DNA of 32,500 bases from Penaeus vannamei. Taxonomy: Eukaryota > Arthropoda > Malacostraca > Decapoda > Penaeidae. The DNA lies in assembly GCF_042767895.1 (NCBI RefSeq), contig NC_091567.1, positions 692,241 through 724,740 of the forward strand, read 5' to 3'. How positions within the stretch are numbered: the first letter of the stretch is position 1; every line of letters starts with the position of its first letter. The position numbers and the translations under genes are program-made. The notes under the pieces are model-generated. The model was not told the DNA's origin and made no database searches. It saw only the letters and a program-made list of their open reading frames with translations. This document shows positions 8,736-20,430 of this stretch, in pieces.

Positions 8736-8930
8736 CCTCCCTCCCTCCCTCCCTCCCCCTCCTCCCTCCCTCCCTCCCTCCTCACCCCTCCCCCTCCCCC
8801 TTTCCCTCCTCCACCCCCTTTCCCTCCTCCACCCCTTTCCCTCCCTCCACCCCCTCTCCCTCCCTCCCCCACTCCCTCCCCTTTCCCCCTCCCCCCTCCC
8901 TTCTCACCCCCTCCCCATGAACCGCCAACA
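8400..8930. repeat. Pyrimidine tract: CTCTCGTCTC units, (CT)n, (CTCC)n
   Basis: Starts with CTCTCTCGTCTCTC-type units, passes into a perfect (CT)n core (8649-8731), then (CTCC)n and CCACCCCCTTTCCCTCCT minisatellite units (8805-8850). Confidence 0.9.
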
Positions 8931-9375
8931 AACAAAAAATCAAGACATCAATATAGAAATGAACAGACTAAGTAGTGCCACAGTTAACCGGCTTCTGGAG
9001 TGGCACCCTTGTATCAATCACGGAATTGGCAATGCTGACTCCCTCACTCCGGCCATGCTGAGCTATTTTTAACTTTTTTTATTATTATTTTTTTTTTATT
9101 TGTTTATTATTTTTTTATCTGGTCTTCTTTACTTGGCTTTTTTTTAAACTGTTTTTTTTCTTTTTTTTATGCACACGTACCAACGGGGTGTTTCATTTCT
9201 GTCCATGACTTTTCTTTTCTTTTCTTTTCTTTTTTTTTTACGTATTTTTTTCTTCTTAGGATTCGTTTTCTTGTTTTTTTTCTTGTTTTTTTTTGAGAGG
9301 GGGAAGTGTTTATATAACTTCGATATTGTTATTGTTATTATTGCCTTTTGTTCTTACTTTATTATTACTATTTTT
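8931..9375. other. Unique sequence then T-rich stretch
   Basis: 8931-9070 is non-repetitive with no long reading frame of interest. 9070-9375 is T-rich with poly(T) runs and (TTTTC)n at 9210-9230. Nothing else recognised. Confidence 0.5.
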
Positions 9376-9379
9376 AACC

Positions 9380-10085
9380 CCTTTGTTCTTTCGCTTTGTT
9401 TATATCTCTCTCCTCTTCCCCTCTTCTGTCTTTCCCTTTTCCTTATTTATTCTATTTTTTACTGTCTACTCCTTCTTCTTCTTATATCCCCTTTCCCCTC
9501 TCTACCCTTATTTCCCCCTTTCGCCTCTTACCGCTTTTCTGTCTTTCCCGTATTCTCTTTTTCTTTATTTTCCCTTACAATTTCCCCTCATGTTCTCTTT
9601 CCCCTTTTACCTCATTGCCTGTATTTTCTCTCACAATTTTCTGTTTCCCTTCTTCCTCCTTTCCCTTCATTTCTCTCTCCCTTCTTTCCCTTCATTTCTC
9701 TCTCCCTTCTTTCCCTTGTTACCCCTTCCCCTTCTTCTATCTTCCATTTTGTGTTTCCCCTTCCCTTCATTTTCTGTTTCCCCTTTCCCTTCATTTATCT
9801 CTCCTTTCCCCTCCTCCCCCTTTCCCTTCTTTCTCCTTTCCCTTCTTTTTACTTTCCTTCTTCCCCCTCACTTTCTCTATTTCCCCTCTTCCCTTTCTCT
9901 TTATTTATCTTCCCTTTCTCCTCATTTTCTCTCTGTTTCCCCTCCTCCCCCTTTCCCTTCTTTCTCCTTTCCCTTCATTTATCTCCCCTTCTTTCCCCTC
10001 ATTTTCTCTCTGTTACCCCTCTTCCCCCTTTCTCTTCATTTATCTTCCAGTTCCCCTCATTTTCTCTGTTTCCCCTCTTCCTTCA
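9380..10085. repeat. CCCTTCATTT/TTTCCCTTC minisatellite tract
   Basis: A pyrimidine-rich tract of variable units such as TTTCCCTTCATTT and CTCATTTTCTCTCTGTT. One block, CTCCTCCCCCTTTCCCTTCT plus TTCTCCTTTCCCTTC, occurs near 9811 and, with one C fewer, near 9952, about 141 bp apart. The long Phe/Leu/Ser/Pro open frames are repeat-derived. Confidence 0.8.
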
Positions 10086-10440
10086 AGCCATGCAGAGCAC
10101 GAGCGCTTGTCTCTGTCGCCGCGAGGGTTCCAGCGACAGATTATTAATATGATAAAAGTAGCCTACCCCCCCTCCCTCACCCCCCCCCCCCTCCCTCATC
10201 CCCCATCCCTGCTTATCCCCCCCCCCACCCTCTCCCTCATCAACCACCCCCTCCCTCATCCCCCGCCTCGTCAACCACCCCTACCCCCGCCCCCACCCCG
10301 CCTCTAGCTCCGTGTTAAAGTGGAGGTACACGCGGGGGGGGGGGGGACCTCTTGGTGGGGGTGTGGGGGGACTTGTGTCTTGACGTGTTTTGTTTTTTGT
10401 TTTACCCGGTTTGGGGTTGTTGTTTTCTGGGTAGTGTGTT
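10085..10440. repeat. Short unique piece, C-rich repeat and poly(G)
   Basis: 10085-10160 is unique. 10165-10300 has CCCCTCCCTCAT units. A G run at 10334-10347 follows a short unique stretch. Confidence 0.7.
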
Positions 10441-10578
10441 TTTCTTAATCTGTGTCTGTCTGTCTGTGTGTCTGTTGGTCGCTCTCTCTCCTCCATTCTC
10501 CTTTCTTCTCCTCTTTTATCTCTTCTCCTCTCTTCTGTCCCCTCTGTCTCTCTCTCTCTTTGTCTCTCTCTCTCTCCC

Positions 10579-10652
<74 letters not shown>

Positions 10653-10690
10653 CCTCTCCCTCTCCCTCTCCTCTCCTCTCCTCTCTTTCT
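10440..10690. repeat. (CT)n array with GTCT variants
   Basis: The perfect CT core is about 10578-10647, with CTGT and CTCC variants on the two sides. Confidence 0.9.
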
Positions 10691-11365
10691 TCTCTCGCTT
10701 GGCATTCCAACCCTCCCCTCTGGCTCCCGGTCGCCCTCGCCTTATAACTTATCCCATTTTACCACCTTTCACTTAATTCTCTTTCCTCCCTTTATCACCC
10801 ATTTCCCACGCCCTTATATTATCCGTAATCTTCCCCTCTTCTCGTAATTCTCCTTCCCCCTCTTCGTCCCTCGTGTTATTTGTCTCTCCTCTTCTGTTAC
10901 CTGTCGGGTCCGGGGTTGTTGGTCCTATTTCTTCTTTTTTCTGTTTTCCTCTTCTTCCGTTTGTTGCCTCTTCCTCTTTCGTTATTGCATTCCCTCCGTT
11001 TTCCATCAGCTGCGTGCTCATGTGTCTTTGTCTGTTGTTGTTGTTTTTTCTTTTCTTTTTCTTTCGTTTTGTCTTTCTCGCTCTATTTGTTCGTTTTTTT
11101 TCTCCTTATGTCTTTCTCTCTTTTTTCTTGTCATACTCGTTCTCCTTATTTTCCTTCTTCTCCTCCTCGTACTCCTCTTCCTCCTCCTCCTCCTCCTCCT
11201 CCCACTCCCCCTCTTCTCTTTCTTCTTCTTTTCATTTTTTTTGTCTTTCCCCCTTCCCCCTCCCGCCCTTTCATCCTTTCTTCCCTTCACTTACCTTTTA
11301 GCCAACCAATTTTTACCCATCTACCTTTTCTCGCATGTCTCTTCCTTTCCTCTCTCCCTCCCTCC
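10691..11365. repeat. Pyrimidine-rich, T/C mixed sequence
   Basis: Degenerate T/C-rich sequence with (CTC)n at 11160-11205. No gene seen. Confidence 0.7.
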
Positions 11366-11368
11366 TTT

Positions 11369-12345
<977 letters not shown>

Positions 12346-12349
12346 CATC

Positions 12350-12500
12350 CATCTCTTGCAGCAGTTCACGCCCGGCTGGACTTCTCACTTTTGATAGCAA
12401 ATTGACCGAAAACTGTGAGAGAGAGAGAGAGGAAATCTTTTTTTCTTTCTTTCTTTTTCTTTTTGTACAGGAAGACGAAGCTAATACGTACGCGCCCTTT
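12350..12500. other. Unique island with an acceptor-like site
   Basis: A T-rich tract ends in TTTTTGTACAG at 12470, followed by a 10-codon phase-0 frame and a stop. No exon call is made; see rejected items. Confidence 0.3.
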
Positions 12501-12930
12501 TGATGGGAACTCTCTCCTCGCTCTCCTCTTCTCTCCCCTCTTTCCTTCTTTTTCTCTCTCTTCCCTCTTGGCTTTTCATCTTCGCTCTGTCTTTCATTCT
12601 TCGTTTTTTTTCCAGAATTTGTCGTTTCTCTTCTCCTTTTCGCCTTTTCTACCTCTCCTGTCTTCCGCCTTCCTTCACTTCAGAATTGTGCCTTCCTCCT
12701 CTTCTTCTTTCTCCTCCTCTTTCTCCTCCTATCCCCTCTTCCTCCTCCTCCTCCTCCTTCTCCTGCCCACCTCTTCCTCCTCCTGTCCCCCTCTTCCCCC
12801 CTTTCTCCTCCTCCTCCTCCTCCTCCTTCCCCTTCCCCCGTCCTCCTCCCCCATCCTCCTCCTCCTCCTCCCTCCCTCCGCCTCTTCCTCCTCCCTCCCT
12901 CCCCTCCCCCTCCTCCCCCACGCCCCTCCC
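12500..12930. repeat. T/C-rich then (TCC)n tract
   Basis: Degenerate pyrimidine sequence with (CTC)n/(TCC)n blocks at about 12740-12770 and 12805-12885. Confidence 0.8.
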
Positions 12931-12934
12931 CAAA

Positions 12935-13070
12935 TTCAGACGTAATTCGCAGCTGCACTCGAAAACCCGGCGGATTCGGGGAGGTGTCCAAGATCCGGCG
13001 GGGAATTCTGACACTTTCAAAATGGCGCGTTTTGAATTTTCGACAGGGCGCGCGGGGGTCGTTGTTGCCC
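12935..13070. other. Unique GC-rich island with a YY1/Pho-like site
   Basis: Contains CAGCTG, CAAAATGGCG (13018-13027, a good YY1/Pho-type word) inside a perfect inverted repeat (TTCAAAA 13016-13022, TTTTGAA 13030-13036), and GGGCGCGCGGG. Likely regulatory, by inference. Confidence 0.4.
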
Positions 13071-13119
13071 CCCTCCCCCCCTCCCCCCACCTCCTTCCCC
13101 CCCACCACCACTTAATCTC

Positions 13120-13385
<266 letters not shown>

Positions 13386-13389
13386 TCAG

Positions 13390-13560
13390 ACGTCACTTGC
13401 AGTTGGACAGTTTCCCTGAAGTATCACATGCATTGGAGGGGCGTAAAGGCAGGTTTTCACGCTGCTCGTTGGGTTATTACCGCTCGTGCTGCCATCTGTC
13501 GGAGGTCGTCGGGCTTATATTCTCCCATTTTTAATTTTGTCGATTTCCAAAGCTGTGTTA
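13390..13560. other. Unique island with CRE-like and CTCF-like words
   Basis: AGACGTCA (13388-13395) is CRE-like. GCCATCTGTCGG (13491-13502) resembles the GCCMYCT core of CTCF sites. No coding exon is visible. Confidence 0.3.
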
Positions 13561-13563
13561 ATG

Positions 13564-13584
13564 TTTTTTTTTTTTTTTTTTTTT
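13564..13584. repeat. Poly(T) run
   Basis: Twenty-one T in a row, next to further T/C-rich sequence to 13660. The stretch 13660-14130 is mixed unique and T/C-rich with no gene seen. Confidence 0.9.
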
Positions 13585-14129
13585 CTTTACTCTTGGATTT
13601 TAGCTTTCCCCTTTTCCCTCTCTCTCTCTCTCGTCCCTTCTCTTTCTTTTTTTTCTTTTACTAGGGATCTAAATTGAACGGTTGGTCGTGAAAGTTTGAT
13701 AATGGTCTCGTTCAGATTAGATGAATTATTGGCTTGTTCCGTCGTCAGCCCCATCCTCTTTCGGTTCCTTTTTCTCTCTCTCTTCTTTCTGGCGTGTTTT
13801 TTTCTTTTTTGACTTTTTTTTGGGGGGGGTCTTTTTTTGATAAAATTGAGTCCATGGAGACGCTGATCCAATTTGCGGAAGACGATGGCTTGTCTTTGCG
13901 AATTTCAATCGAGGCAGCTGTGTTTCTGGACGATCTTGAGGGGGGGGGGAGGGGGGTGTTTTTTTTATCCTCTCTTCTCTTCATCTTTTCCCCCCATGGT
14001 CTGCCTTCTCTTCTCCCCTCTGTTTCTTCGCCTCGTTCTCTCCCCTGCTTCTGTCTACTCCCTTCTCTCTCTTCTCTTGTCTCTCTTCTGCCTCTCCGTA
14101 TTCGCTCTTTTAGATAACTACCATTCCTC

Positions 14130-14480
14130 AACCCCCCCCCATCCCCTAGCCACTTCCCCCTCTTCCAGCAACTTCCCCTCCCTCCCCTCCCCGCTCCCTA
14201 GCCACATCCCATCCTTACGCTCCATTCCCCCTTCACTCCCCTCCCCTCCCCTCCCCTCCCTCCTCTCTCCACTCCTCCCTCCTCTCCACTCCCCCCTCCC
14301 CGCATCTCCTCTCTCCTCTCCATTCCCCCATCCCCTCCCTTTCCCTCCCCACTCCACTCCTCCCTCCCTCCTCCTTCCTCTCCTCTCCTCCTCCCCTCTC
14401 CACTTCTCTCCCCTTCCCTCCCCTCTCCTCTCCTCTCCACTCCCCTCTCCCCTCCCCTCCCCTCCCCTCGTCTCCCCCAG
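14130..14480. repeat. CCCCTCCCCTCC / CTCCACTCC minisatellite tract
   Basis: Degenerate CCTCC, CTCCACTCC and CCCCTCC units; a pyrimidine-only + strand. Confidence 0.85.
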
Positions 14481-14640
14481 CACTCCGAAGTATCCAACAA
14501 ATATTTGCTCCGGATACCACATTAGCGAGATGCATTTGTTTACTGGGTCGAGTTTTAACTCATTATTTTGCATAAATGTTTTCCCAAGGAGAAAATTCTC
14601 AGAAGTTCGTACATGCGTCTTCCATGCCACGAAGAGGGGG
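14480..14640. other. Unique island with forkhead-type and octamer-like words
   Basis: GTATCC and GGATAC form a small inverted repeat around an A/T-rich centre (14490-14516). TTTGTTTAC (14535-14543) is a forkhead word, and TTTTGCATAAAT (14566-14577) is POU- or C/EBP-like. Candidate enhancer, by inference. Confidence 0.35.
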
Positions 14641-14966
14641 GGGGGGAGAGGGAGTGGGAGTGGGGAGAGGGAGAGAGGGAGTGGGGAGAGAGAGAGAGGG
14701 AGAGGGAGTTGGGAGAGAAGACAGAGGAAAAATGAGAATGAGAATAAGAGCAAGAGATTGTATGAGCTAATGGAATGGAAAGAGAGAGGGAGGGAAACAC
14801 ATACACAATTACACACACGCACACGCACACACACACACACACGCGCGCGCGCACATACATTAACAGAGAGAGAGAGAGAGACAGACAGAGACAAAGTGTG
14901 TGTGTGTATGTGTGTGTGTATGTGTGTGTGTTTGTTTGTTTGTTTGTTTGTTTGTTTGTTTTTTTG
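14637..14966. repeat. G-rich tract, (AC)n, (GT)n and (TTTG)n
   Basis: GGGAGAGGGAGTGG units to 14725, AC/CGCA repeat 14798-14856, GA 14863-14882, GT/GTAT 14895-14932, TTTG units 14932-14966. Confidence 0.9.
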
Positions 14967-15059
14967 TGTGTGTAATATCCTCCTCTCTGATTTTTTTTTT
15001 CTTTTTAGTCTCCGCTTAAGGGCTTGCTCGGTCAAGCTTCATTCGGTCCCCAAGGATCT

Positions 15060-15615
15060 CGAGATGTTGGGGGGTGGGGTGGGGGAGAGGAGAGAGGGAG
15101 GAGAGGGGTATAGGTGGTGGAGGAAGGGGAGAGGAATGGGAGGGGGAGGAGAGGGCAATGGATGGGAGAGGGAGGGGAGGGGAATGGGTGGGAGAGGAAG
15201 GGGAGAGGGAGGGAGGGGGGAGGAAGGGGAGGGGTATGGGTGGGGGATGAATGCGATTGGTATGGGCGGAGAGAGGGGGATTTAGGGGAGGTAGGGAGGG
15301 GTATGGGCGGGGGTGGGGTATCTGGGGGGATGAAGGGGAGGGGATATAGGAGGGGCTTTAGGGACCCAGGGGAATGGAATGTTCGAGAGGAATGAGAGGA
15401 CCTTGGGGAAGAGGGAAGAGGGGGAAGGTGTGGTCTGGGGTCTTGGGGAAGAGGGAAGGAGGAGGAAGAGGGGAGAAATGGGTAATAAATAGGAAATAAG
15501 GGAAGAGAGAGAGAGAGGATCGAGACGAAGCGGGGGATGGGGGGAGGGGGGAGGGGGAGAAGAGAAAATACGGGAGGCATGAGGAAGGGGGAGGGGGGAG
15601 GGAAGGTGGGGAGGG
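15060..15615. repeat. GGGGAGGGGAATGGGTGG minisatellite tract
   Basis: G-rich, with repeated GGGGAGAGGAATGGGAGG/GGTATGGGTGG units (15125-15350) and degenerate GGAAGAGGGAAG afterwards. Gly/Glu/Arg open frames are repeat-derived. Confidence 0.8.
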
Positions 15616-15619
15616 GGGC

Positions 15620-15834
15620 GTTAAAGCTCTTTGTTAAGCATGCCTGAAAGTATTCATCGGAGGGAAGCGAGTTCTGAGGAGGAAAGTCGCTTTTCTTTTG
15701 TTCAGATGTTTTTTTTCTTTTTTTTTAAGGATGACATGTAGGCCTATCTATTTTGTTTTTGTTCTGTTAAAATCATTGTTTATTTCTACGAAGGGAAATA
15801 CATCGTGTTTTTGTTAATCAAGTTGTAATGTATA

Positions 15835-15835
<1 letters not shown>
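15620..15835. other. Unique sequence
   Basis: Non-repetitive apart from T runs; no motif or frame I can name. Confidence 0.4.

Positions 15836-15836
<1 letters not shown>

Positions 15837-15893
<57 letters not shown>
15837..15893. repeat. (TA)n microsatellite
   Basis: Perfect TA repeat of about 28 units, self-complementary and able to extrude as a cruciform. The flank 15955-16080 is A/G-rich. Confidence 0.95.
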
Positions 15894-15895
<2 letters not shown>

Positions 15896-16147
15896 CCAAC
15901 ATTTTTTTCTTTCTTTTTTATTTTACTTTTTTCACATTATCCCGTATACATCTAGGGAAAAAGACGAAGAGGAAGAAAGAAAAGAAAGAAAGAAACAAAA
16001 AAGAACAGAGAAAGAAGCGAAAACGATTATACAAAAAGAAAAGAAAAGAAAAGAAAGAACGAACAAAAAAAGAAGAAGGAAGATGGGTTTAAAAAAGTCA
16101 AAAGTCTAAACGAGACACAAGAGAACTCACTTGGCAACTGCTGGCGG

Positions 16148-16201
16148 AGAGAGAGAGAGAGAGAGAGAGAGACGGAGAGAGAGATAGGGATCGTGGGAGA
16201 T

Positions 16202-16270
<69 letters not shown>
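16148..16270. repeat. (GA)n array with GATA and GACC interruptions
   Basis: Three GA blocks separated by GACGGAG, GATAGGGATCGTGG and ACCGAG. Confidence 0.9.
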
Positions 16271-16273
<3 letters not shown>

Positions 16274-16447
16274 ACTCTCTTGTACATATTTAGAGGGATT
16301 AACGCTGAGCATTACGAGAGTTTGCCTTTTAAATGATGTCAACGGCGTTCTGCGTGGAAGGTCCTCGGCGGTGGAGACGAACCCGAGCCTCGAAGCCCAA
16401 AGACCGCGCCGTGGAGGGAGTAAATTAGAAGGGGGGTAGGGGGGCGA

Positions 16448-16580
16448 GGAGGTGGATTGGGTCTTTGTGGGGTGGGGGGAGGTGGATTGGGTCTTTGTGG
16501 GGGGTGGGCGGAGGTGGATTGGGTCTCTGTGGAGGGTGGGGGAGGTGGATTGGGTCTTTGTGGGGGGTGGGGTGGGGTGG
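16448..16580. repeat. 30-32 bp G/T-rich minisatellite, four copies
   Basis: Copies of GGAGGTGGATTGGGTCTTTG plus TGGGGGGTGG start at 16448, 16478, 16510 and 16541; they differ by a few substitutions and 1-2 bp indels. Confidence 0.9.
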
Positions 16581-16712
16581 GGGGTGGAGGGGAGGTCTCG
16601 GTCTCGTTTGGGTGTTTTTTTCCCGTCTGAGTTCGATTTTTTTTTGTGTGTGTGTGTTTTGGTGTTAATGGTCTTGTTTGGATTTTTTTCTGGAGGTCTT
16701 TTCGGTCTCTCA

Positions 16713-17140
<428 letters not shown>

Positions 17141-17149
17141 AACAGTTAA

Positions 17150-17575
17150 CCATTATAATTAATTTGCTGTTTGATTTGATCTGATTCTCTTTCGCATTTC
17201 CAAAATTGTTTAATTTTTGGCTTCGATTATTTACAGGATGTCTGTGGTTAAGCGGGTTTTCAGAGAATATAATTGTTTATTTATTTTTTTTTTTAGATTT
17301 TAACTTTTTTACATGGAAATTAGGACCGACGTTATCATTAAATATTAAAAACAAGTTGGGCAGCGAGTGCGCCTTGATTATGTTGTTTATGAGTTTGTTT
17401 AATTGCGTTTGGATTCTGTTCGATGAGGCTGTTTATGAGGCGATTCCGAAGTTATAGAGCTTGTGGTGAGATGGTGATTGTGGTGAAGACATTGGTGATG
17501 ATTGTGGTAGCTTGATGATGGTGATGATAGTGGTGTTAAATTGCATTAGCATTGGTGATAATTGTTGTTATGTTG
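17150..17575. other. AT-rich unique sequence
   Basis: Non-repetitive A/T-rich DNA, the longest ordinary-looking stretch in intron 1. An 83-codon frame at 17206-17457 has no recognisable domain and no splice sites that fit the gene. GATGGTGATGATNGTGGT words start at about 17470. Confidence 0.4.
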
Positions 17576-17578
17576 TTG

Positions 17579-17630
<52 letters not shown>

Positions 17631-17692
17631 GTTATTATTGTTATTATTATTATTATTATTTTGTTTTATTATTATTATTATCAAGGGTAATA
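17579..17692. repeat. (ATT)n microsatellite
   Basis: Two main TTA/ATT blocks (about 17579-17630 and 17635-17685) with GTT interruptions. (ATT)n is a common repeat class in shrimp and other crustacean genomes. Confidence 0.9.
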
Positions 17693-17904
17693 TAACTACA
17701 ACTGCTTCTCCTACTATTATCAGTGTTGTTATTTTAATACTCTCTCACTCGTGCCAAAGTTTTTTTTTTCTCTGTTTTTTTTTTCCTTCTCATTTTCTCT
17801 GCTGATTTTGTTTTCCGTCGGCCATTGCCTCGCCTTAGTGTCGCGAGAGGTGGCGCTGGGAACGGGGACTAAGTATTATTATTACTTGCAGGTGTCTCGT
17901 GAAA

Positions 17905-18160
17905 GGTGTGGGGAGGGGGAGGGGGTTGGGGGGAAGGTGGTGGGGGTAGGTGGGGGTAGGTTGGTCGAAGGGGGGGAAGAGGAGAGGTTGGGGGAGGGTA
18001 GGGGGAAGGGTGGTCGGAGGGGGGAAAGAGGAGAGGTTGGGGGAGGGTGGGGGGAAAGGTGGTCGGAGGGGGGAAAGAGGAGAGGTTGGGGGAGGGTGGG
18101 GGGAAGGGTGGTCGGAGGTAGGGGTACGGGGAGGAGGGGAAGGGGAAGGGTAGAGGGTAC
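17905..18160. repeat. 49-bp G-rich minisatellite
   Basis: The word TGGTCG(G/A) recurs at 17962, 18011, 18060 and 18109, exactly 49 bp apart. Each unit then carries GGGGGGAAAGAGGAGAGG and TTGGGGGAGGGT. Three full units and a partial fourth, highly similar. Confidence 0.95.
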
Positions 18161-18169
18161 TTGACAACT

Positions 18170-18580
18170 CTTCTTGTTTTACAAGGTAACTAGATTAAGT
18201 GGGATTTTCTTTAGCATTTTAATCACCCGAGCATGCTGTAACGCTCATGGGGTAAAGTTACGTGGAGAGGGGGATGAGCGGGAGGTGGGGTGGTGTGGGG
18301 GGGAAGGGAAGGGGGTGGGGGCGTCACGTGCCCAGTCCCCCTCCCTCTCTCTCTCTCTACATACCTGCGTCTGACATGTCTGTCTCTTTCTTTTTTCTCT
18401 TTCTATATATATTCTCTCCTTTTCCATTTTTGATCATATTTATCTTTTATATTTATCATTCCTTATCTCTCTCCTCATTCTCCTCTTACCCACCCCCTCC
18501 CCATCCCCATCCCCACAATCCCCCTTCTTTTTTTTTGCCCATCTGACAACCCCCTACCCATCCCCCTACCCCTCCCCCCT
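18170..18580. other. Unique and T/C-rich sequence before exon 2
   Basis: 18170-18260 is unique, 18260-18330 G-rich, and 18340-18580 increasingly pyrimidine-rich, merging into the polypyrimidine tract of exon 2. No gene seen. Confidence 0.5.
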
Positions 18581-18582
18581 CC

Positions 18583-18629
18583 CCCCTCAGCAGCTGACCC
18601 CAGTAACCCTTCCTCTCTGTCTCTTGCAG
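18583..18629 (+). promoter_or_regulatory. Exon 2 splice acceptor region with a second in-frame AG
   Basis: CTGAC at 18594-18598 fits the yUnAy branch consensus with its A about 32 nt from the used TTGCAG (18624-18629). A second acceptor-like site, CCCCCTCAG ending at 18590, has its own long C-rich tract. The 39 nt between the two sites is open in the exon 2 frame. Confidence 0.6.
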
Positions 18630-18724
18630 GGACCCCAGCCCGGCCAGCCCTTCAAGTTCACCGTGTCCGAATCCTGTGATCGGATGAAGGAGGAATTCAA
18701 CTTCTTGCAAGCACAGTATCACAA
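18630..18724 (+). CDS. gro: Groucho/TLE corepressor, exon 2 (start of Q domain)
   Basis: The exon is 95 nt, entering in phase 0 and leaving in phase 2 at CACAA followed by GTAAGT. It reads GPQPGQP, then FKFTVSESCDRMKEEFNFLQ, then AQYH, with the next codon split (AA plus one base, Lys or Asn). The FKFT(V/I)xESCDR(I/M)K(D/E)EFxFLQAQYH pattern is a hallmark of the N-terminal Q domain of Groucho/TLE and is closest in wording to vertebrate TLE3; insect Groucho also has EEFNFLQAQYH. The Q domain forms the coiled-coil tetramer needed for repression and contacts TCF/LEF. Only its first turn is here; the LKLECEKL segment expected next is not in the window. The GP, CcN, SP and WD40 domains also lie outside the window. 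A CTGAC branch site (18594-18598) sits about 32 nt before the acceptor TTGCAG. The family call is firm; the exact paralogue or orthologue name is an inference. Confidence 0.95.
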
Positions 18725-18734
18725 GTAAGTGTTC

Positions 18735-18998
<264 letters not shown>

Positions 18999-19159
18999 GG
19001 GTGGGTGTGTTATGACTCTATATTTATTCATGTTTATGGATAGTCTTTCGCGCAATTAGTGTGTGTATATATTTTACATGCAATTAGCATCTGCGTTTGT
19101 GATGAAGCAACTTTTGGTCTGAACGCGATACACTTTGTTTGCATACGAAATGCTTCACA

Positions 19160-19160
<1 letters not shown>
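18999..19160. other. Unique spacer between GT and AC arrays
   Basis: Non-repetitive, A/T-rich; no motif I can name. It separates two complementary arrays. Confidence 0.5.
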
Positions 19161-19615
<455 letters not shown>

Positions 19616-19930
19616 AAGGAGAGAGGGAGATAGAGATAGAGATAGATAGATAGATAGACAGAGAGAGAGAGAGAGAGTGAGAGAGAGAGAGAGAGAAAGA
19701 GAGAAAGAGAGAAAGAGAGAAAGAGAGAAAGAGAGAAGAGAGAGAAAGAGAGAGGGAGAGAAAGAGAGAGGGAGAGAGAGAGAGAGAGAGAGGAAAGAGA
19801 GTGAGAGAGAAGGAACAAAAGAAAGGAAAATCAAAGAGAAGAGGAAGTGACTAGGGAGGGGAAAAGAGACAGAGAGAGAGAGAGAGCAAAGGATGACGAT
19901 GATAGGAAGGAAGGAAGGGAGGAAAGAGAG
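19616..19930. repeat. GA/GATA/GAAA compound repeat
   Basis: GATA units 19630-19656, then GAGA with regular GAAAGA interruptions (19690-19790), degenerating into GGAAGG by 19920. Confidence 0.9.
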
Positions 19931-20155
19931 GAAACGCACAACGAGGCAGATCGCGGGGGTAACACCTGTTTAAGTCAAACACGGCAGTCACGGTGATCAG
20001 GCTCCCCCCACCCCTACCCCCCTCCTCCCCCTCCCCCAATAACCCCCACCCCCCTCCTCCCCCACTTAGGCGGCCACCATGACTGAGGCGTTTATCATCC
20101 ACGCGCATGATATACTGTTTCCGGATTTGCAGCCGCGTGTGTGCGTGTCCGTGAG
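19931..20155. other. Unique sequence with C-rich centre
   Basis: A CCCCCACCCC tract (20005-20065) lies between non-repetitive pieces. No frame or motif of note. Confidence 0.4.
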
Positions 20156-20285
20156 GAGGAGGGGGAGGGAGAGGGAGAGGGAGAGGGAGAGGGAGAGATA
20201 GATAGGTAGGTAGAGAGAGAGAGGGAGAGGGAGAGATAGATAGGTAGGTAGAGAAAGAGAGGGAGAGCGAGAGATAGGTAGGTAG

Positions 20286-20371
<86 letters not shown>

Positions 20372-20430
20372 AGATAAAGATAAAGATAGATAAAGGAGAA
20401 GGAAAGGGAAGGAAAAAGAGAGAGAGGTAG
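20156..20430. repeat. (GGGAGA)n, GATAGGTAGG units and (GA)n
   Basis: GGGAGA hexamers 20161-20198, then three blocks of AGAGATAGATAGGTAGGTAG (near 20194, 20232 and 20270), then perfect GA 20288-20368 and (GATAAA)n. Confidence 0.95.

Noticed and set aside
12471..12503. Candidate exon after TTTTTGTACAG (EDEANTYAPF then stop)
   Set aside because: The acceptor looks good and phase 0 fits exon 1, but the frame ends after 10 codons, there is no clear donor or polyadenylation signal, and it does not resemble the family. Only junction reads could revive it as a poison exon.
17206..17457. 83-codon frame in AT-rich unique sequence
   Set aside because: Phe/Leu-rich translation of AT-rich DNA, no recognised domain; the acceptor-like TTTACAG at 17230-17236 leads to a stop after four codons in the gene frame.
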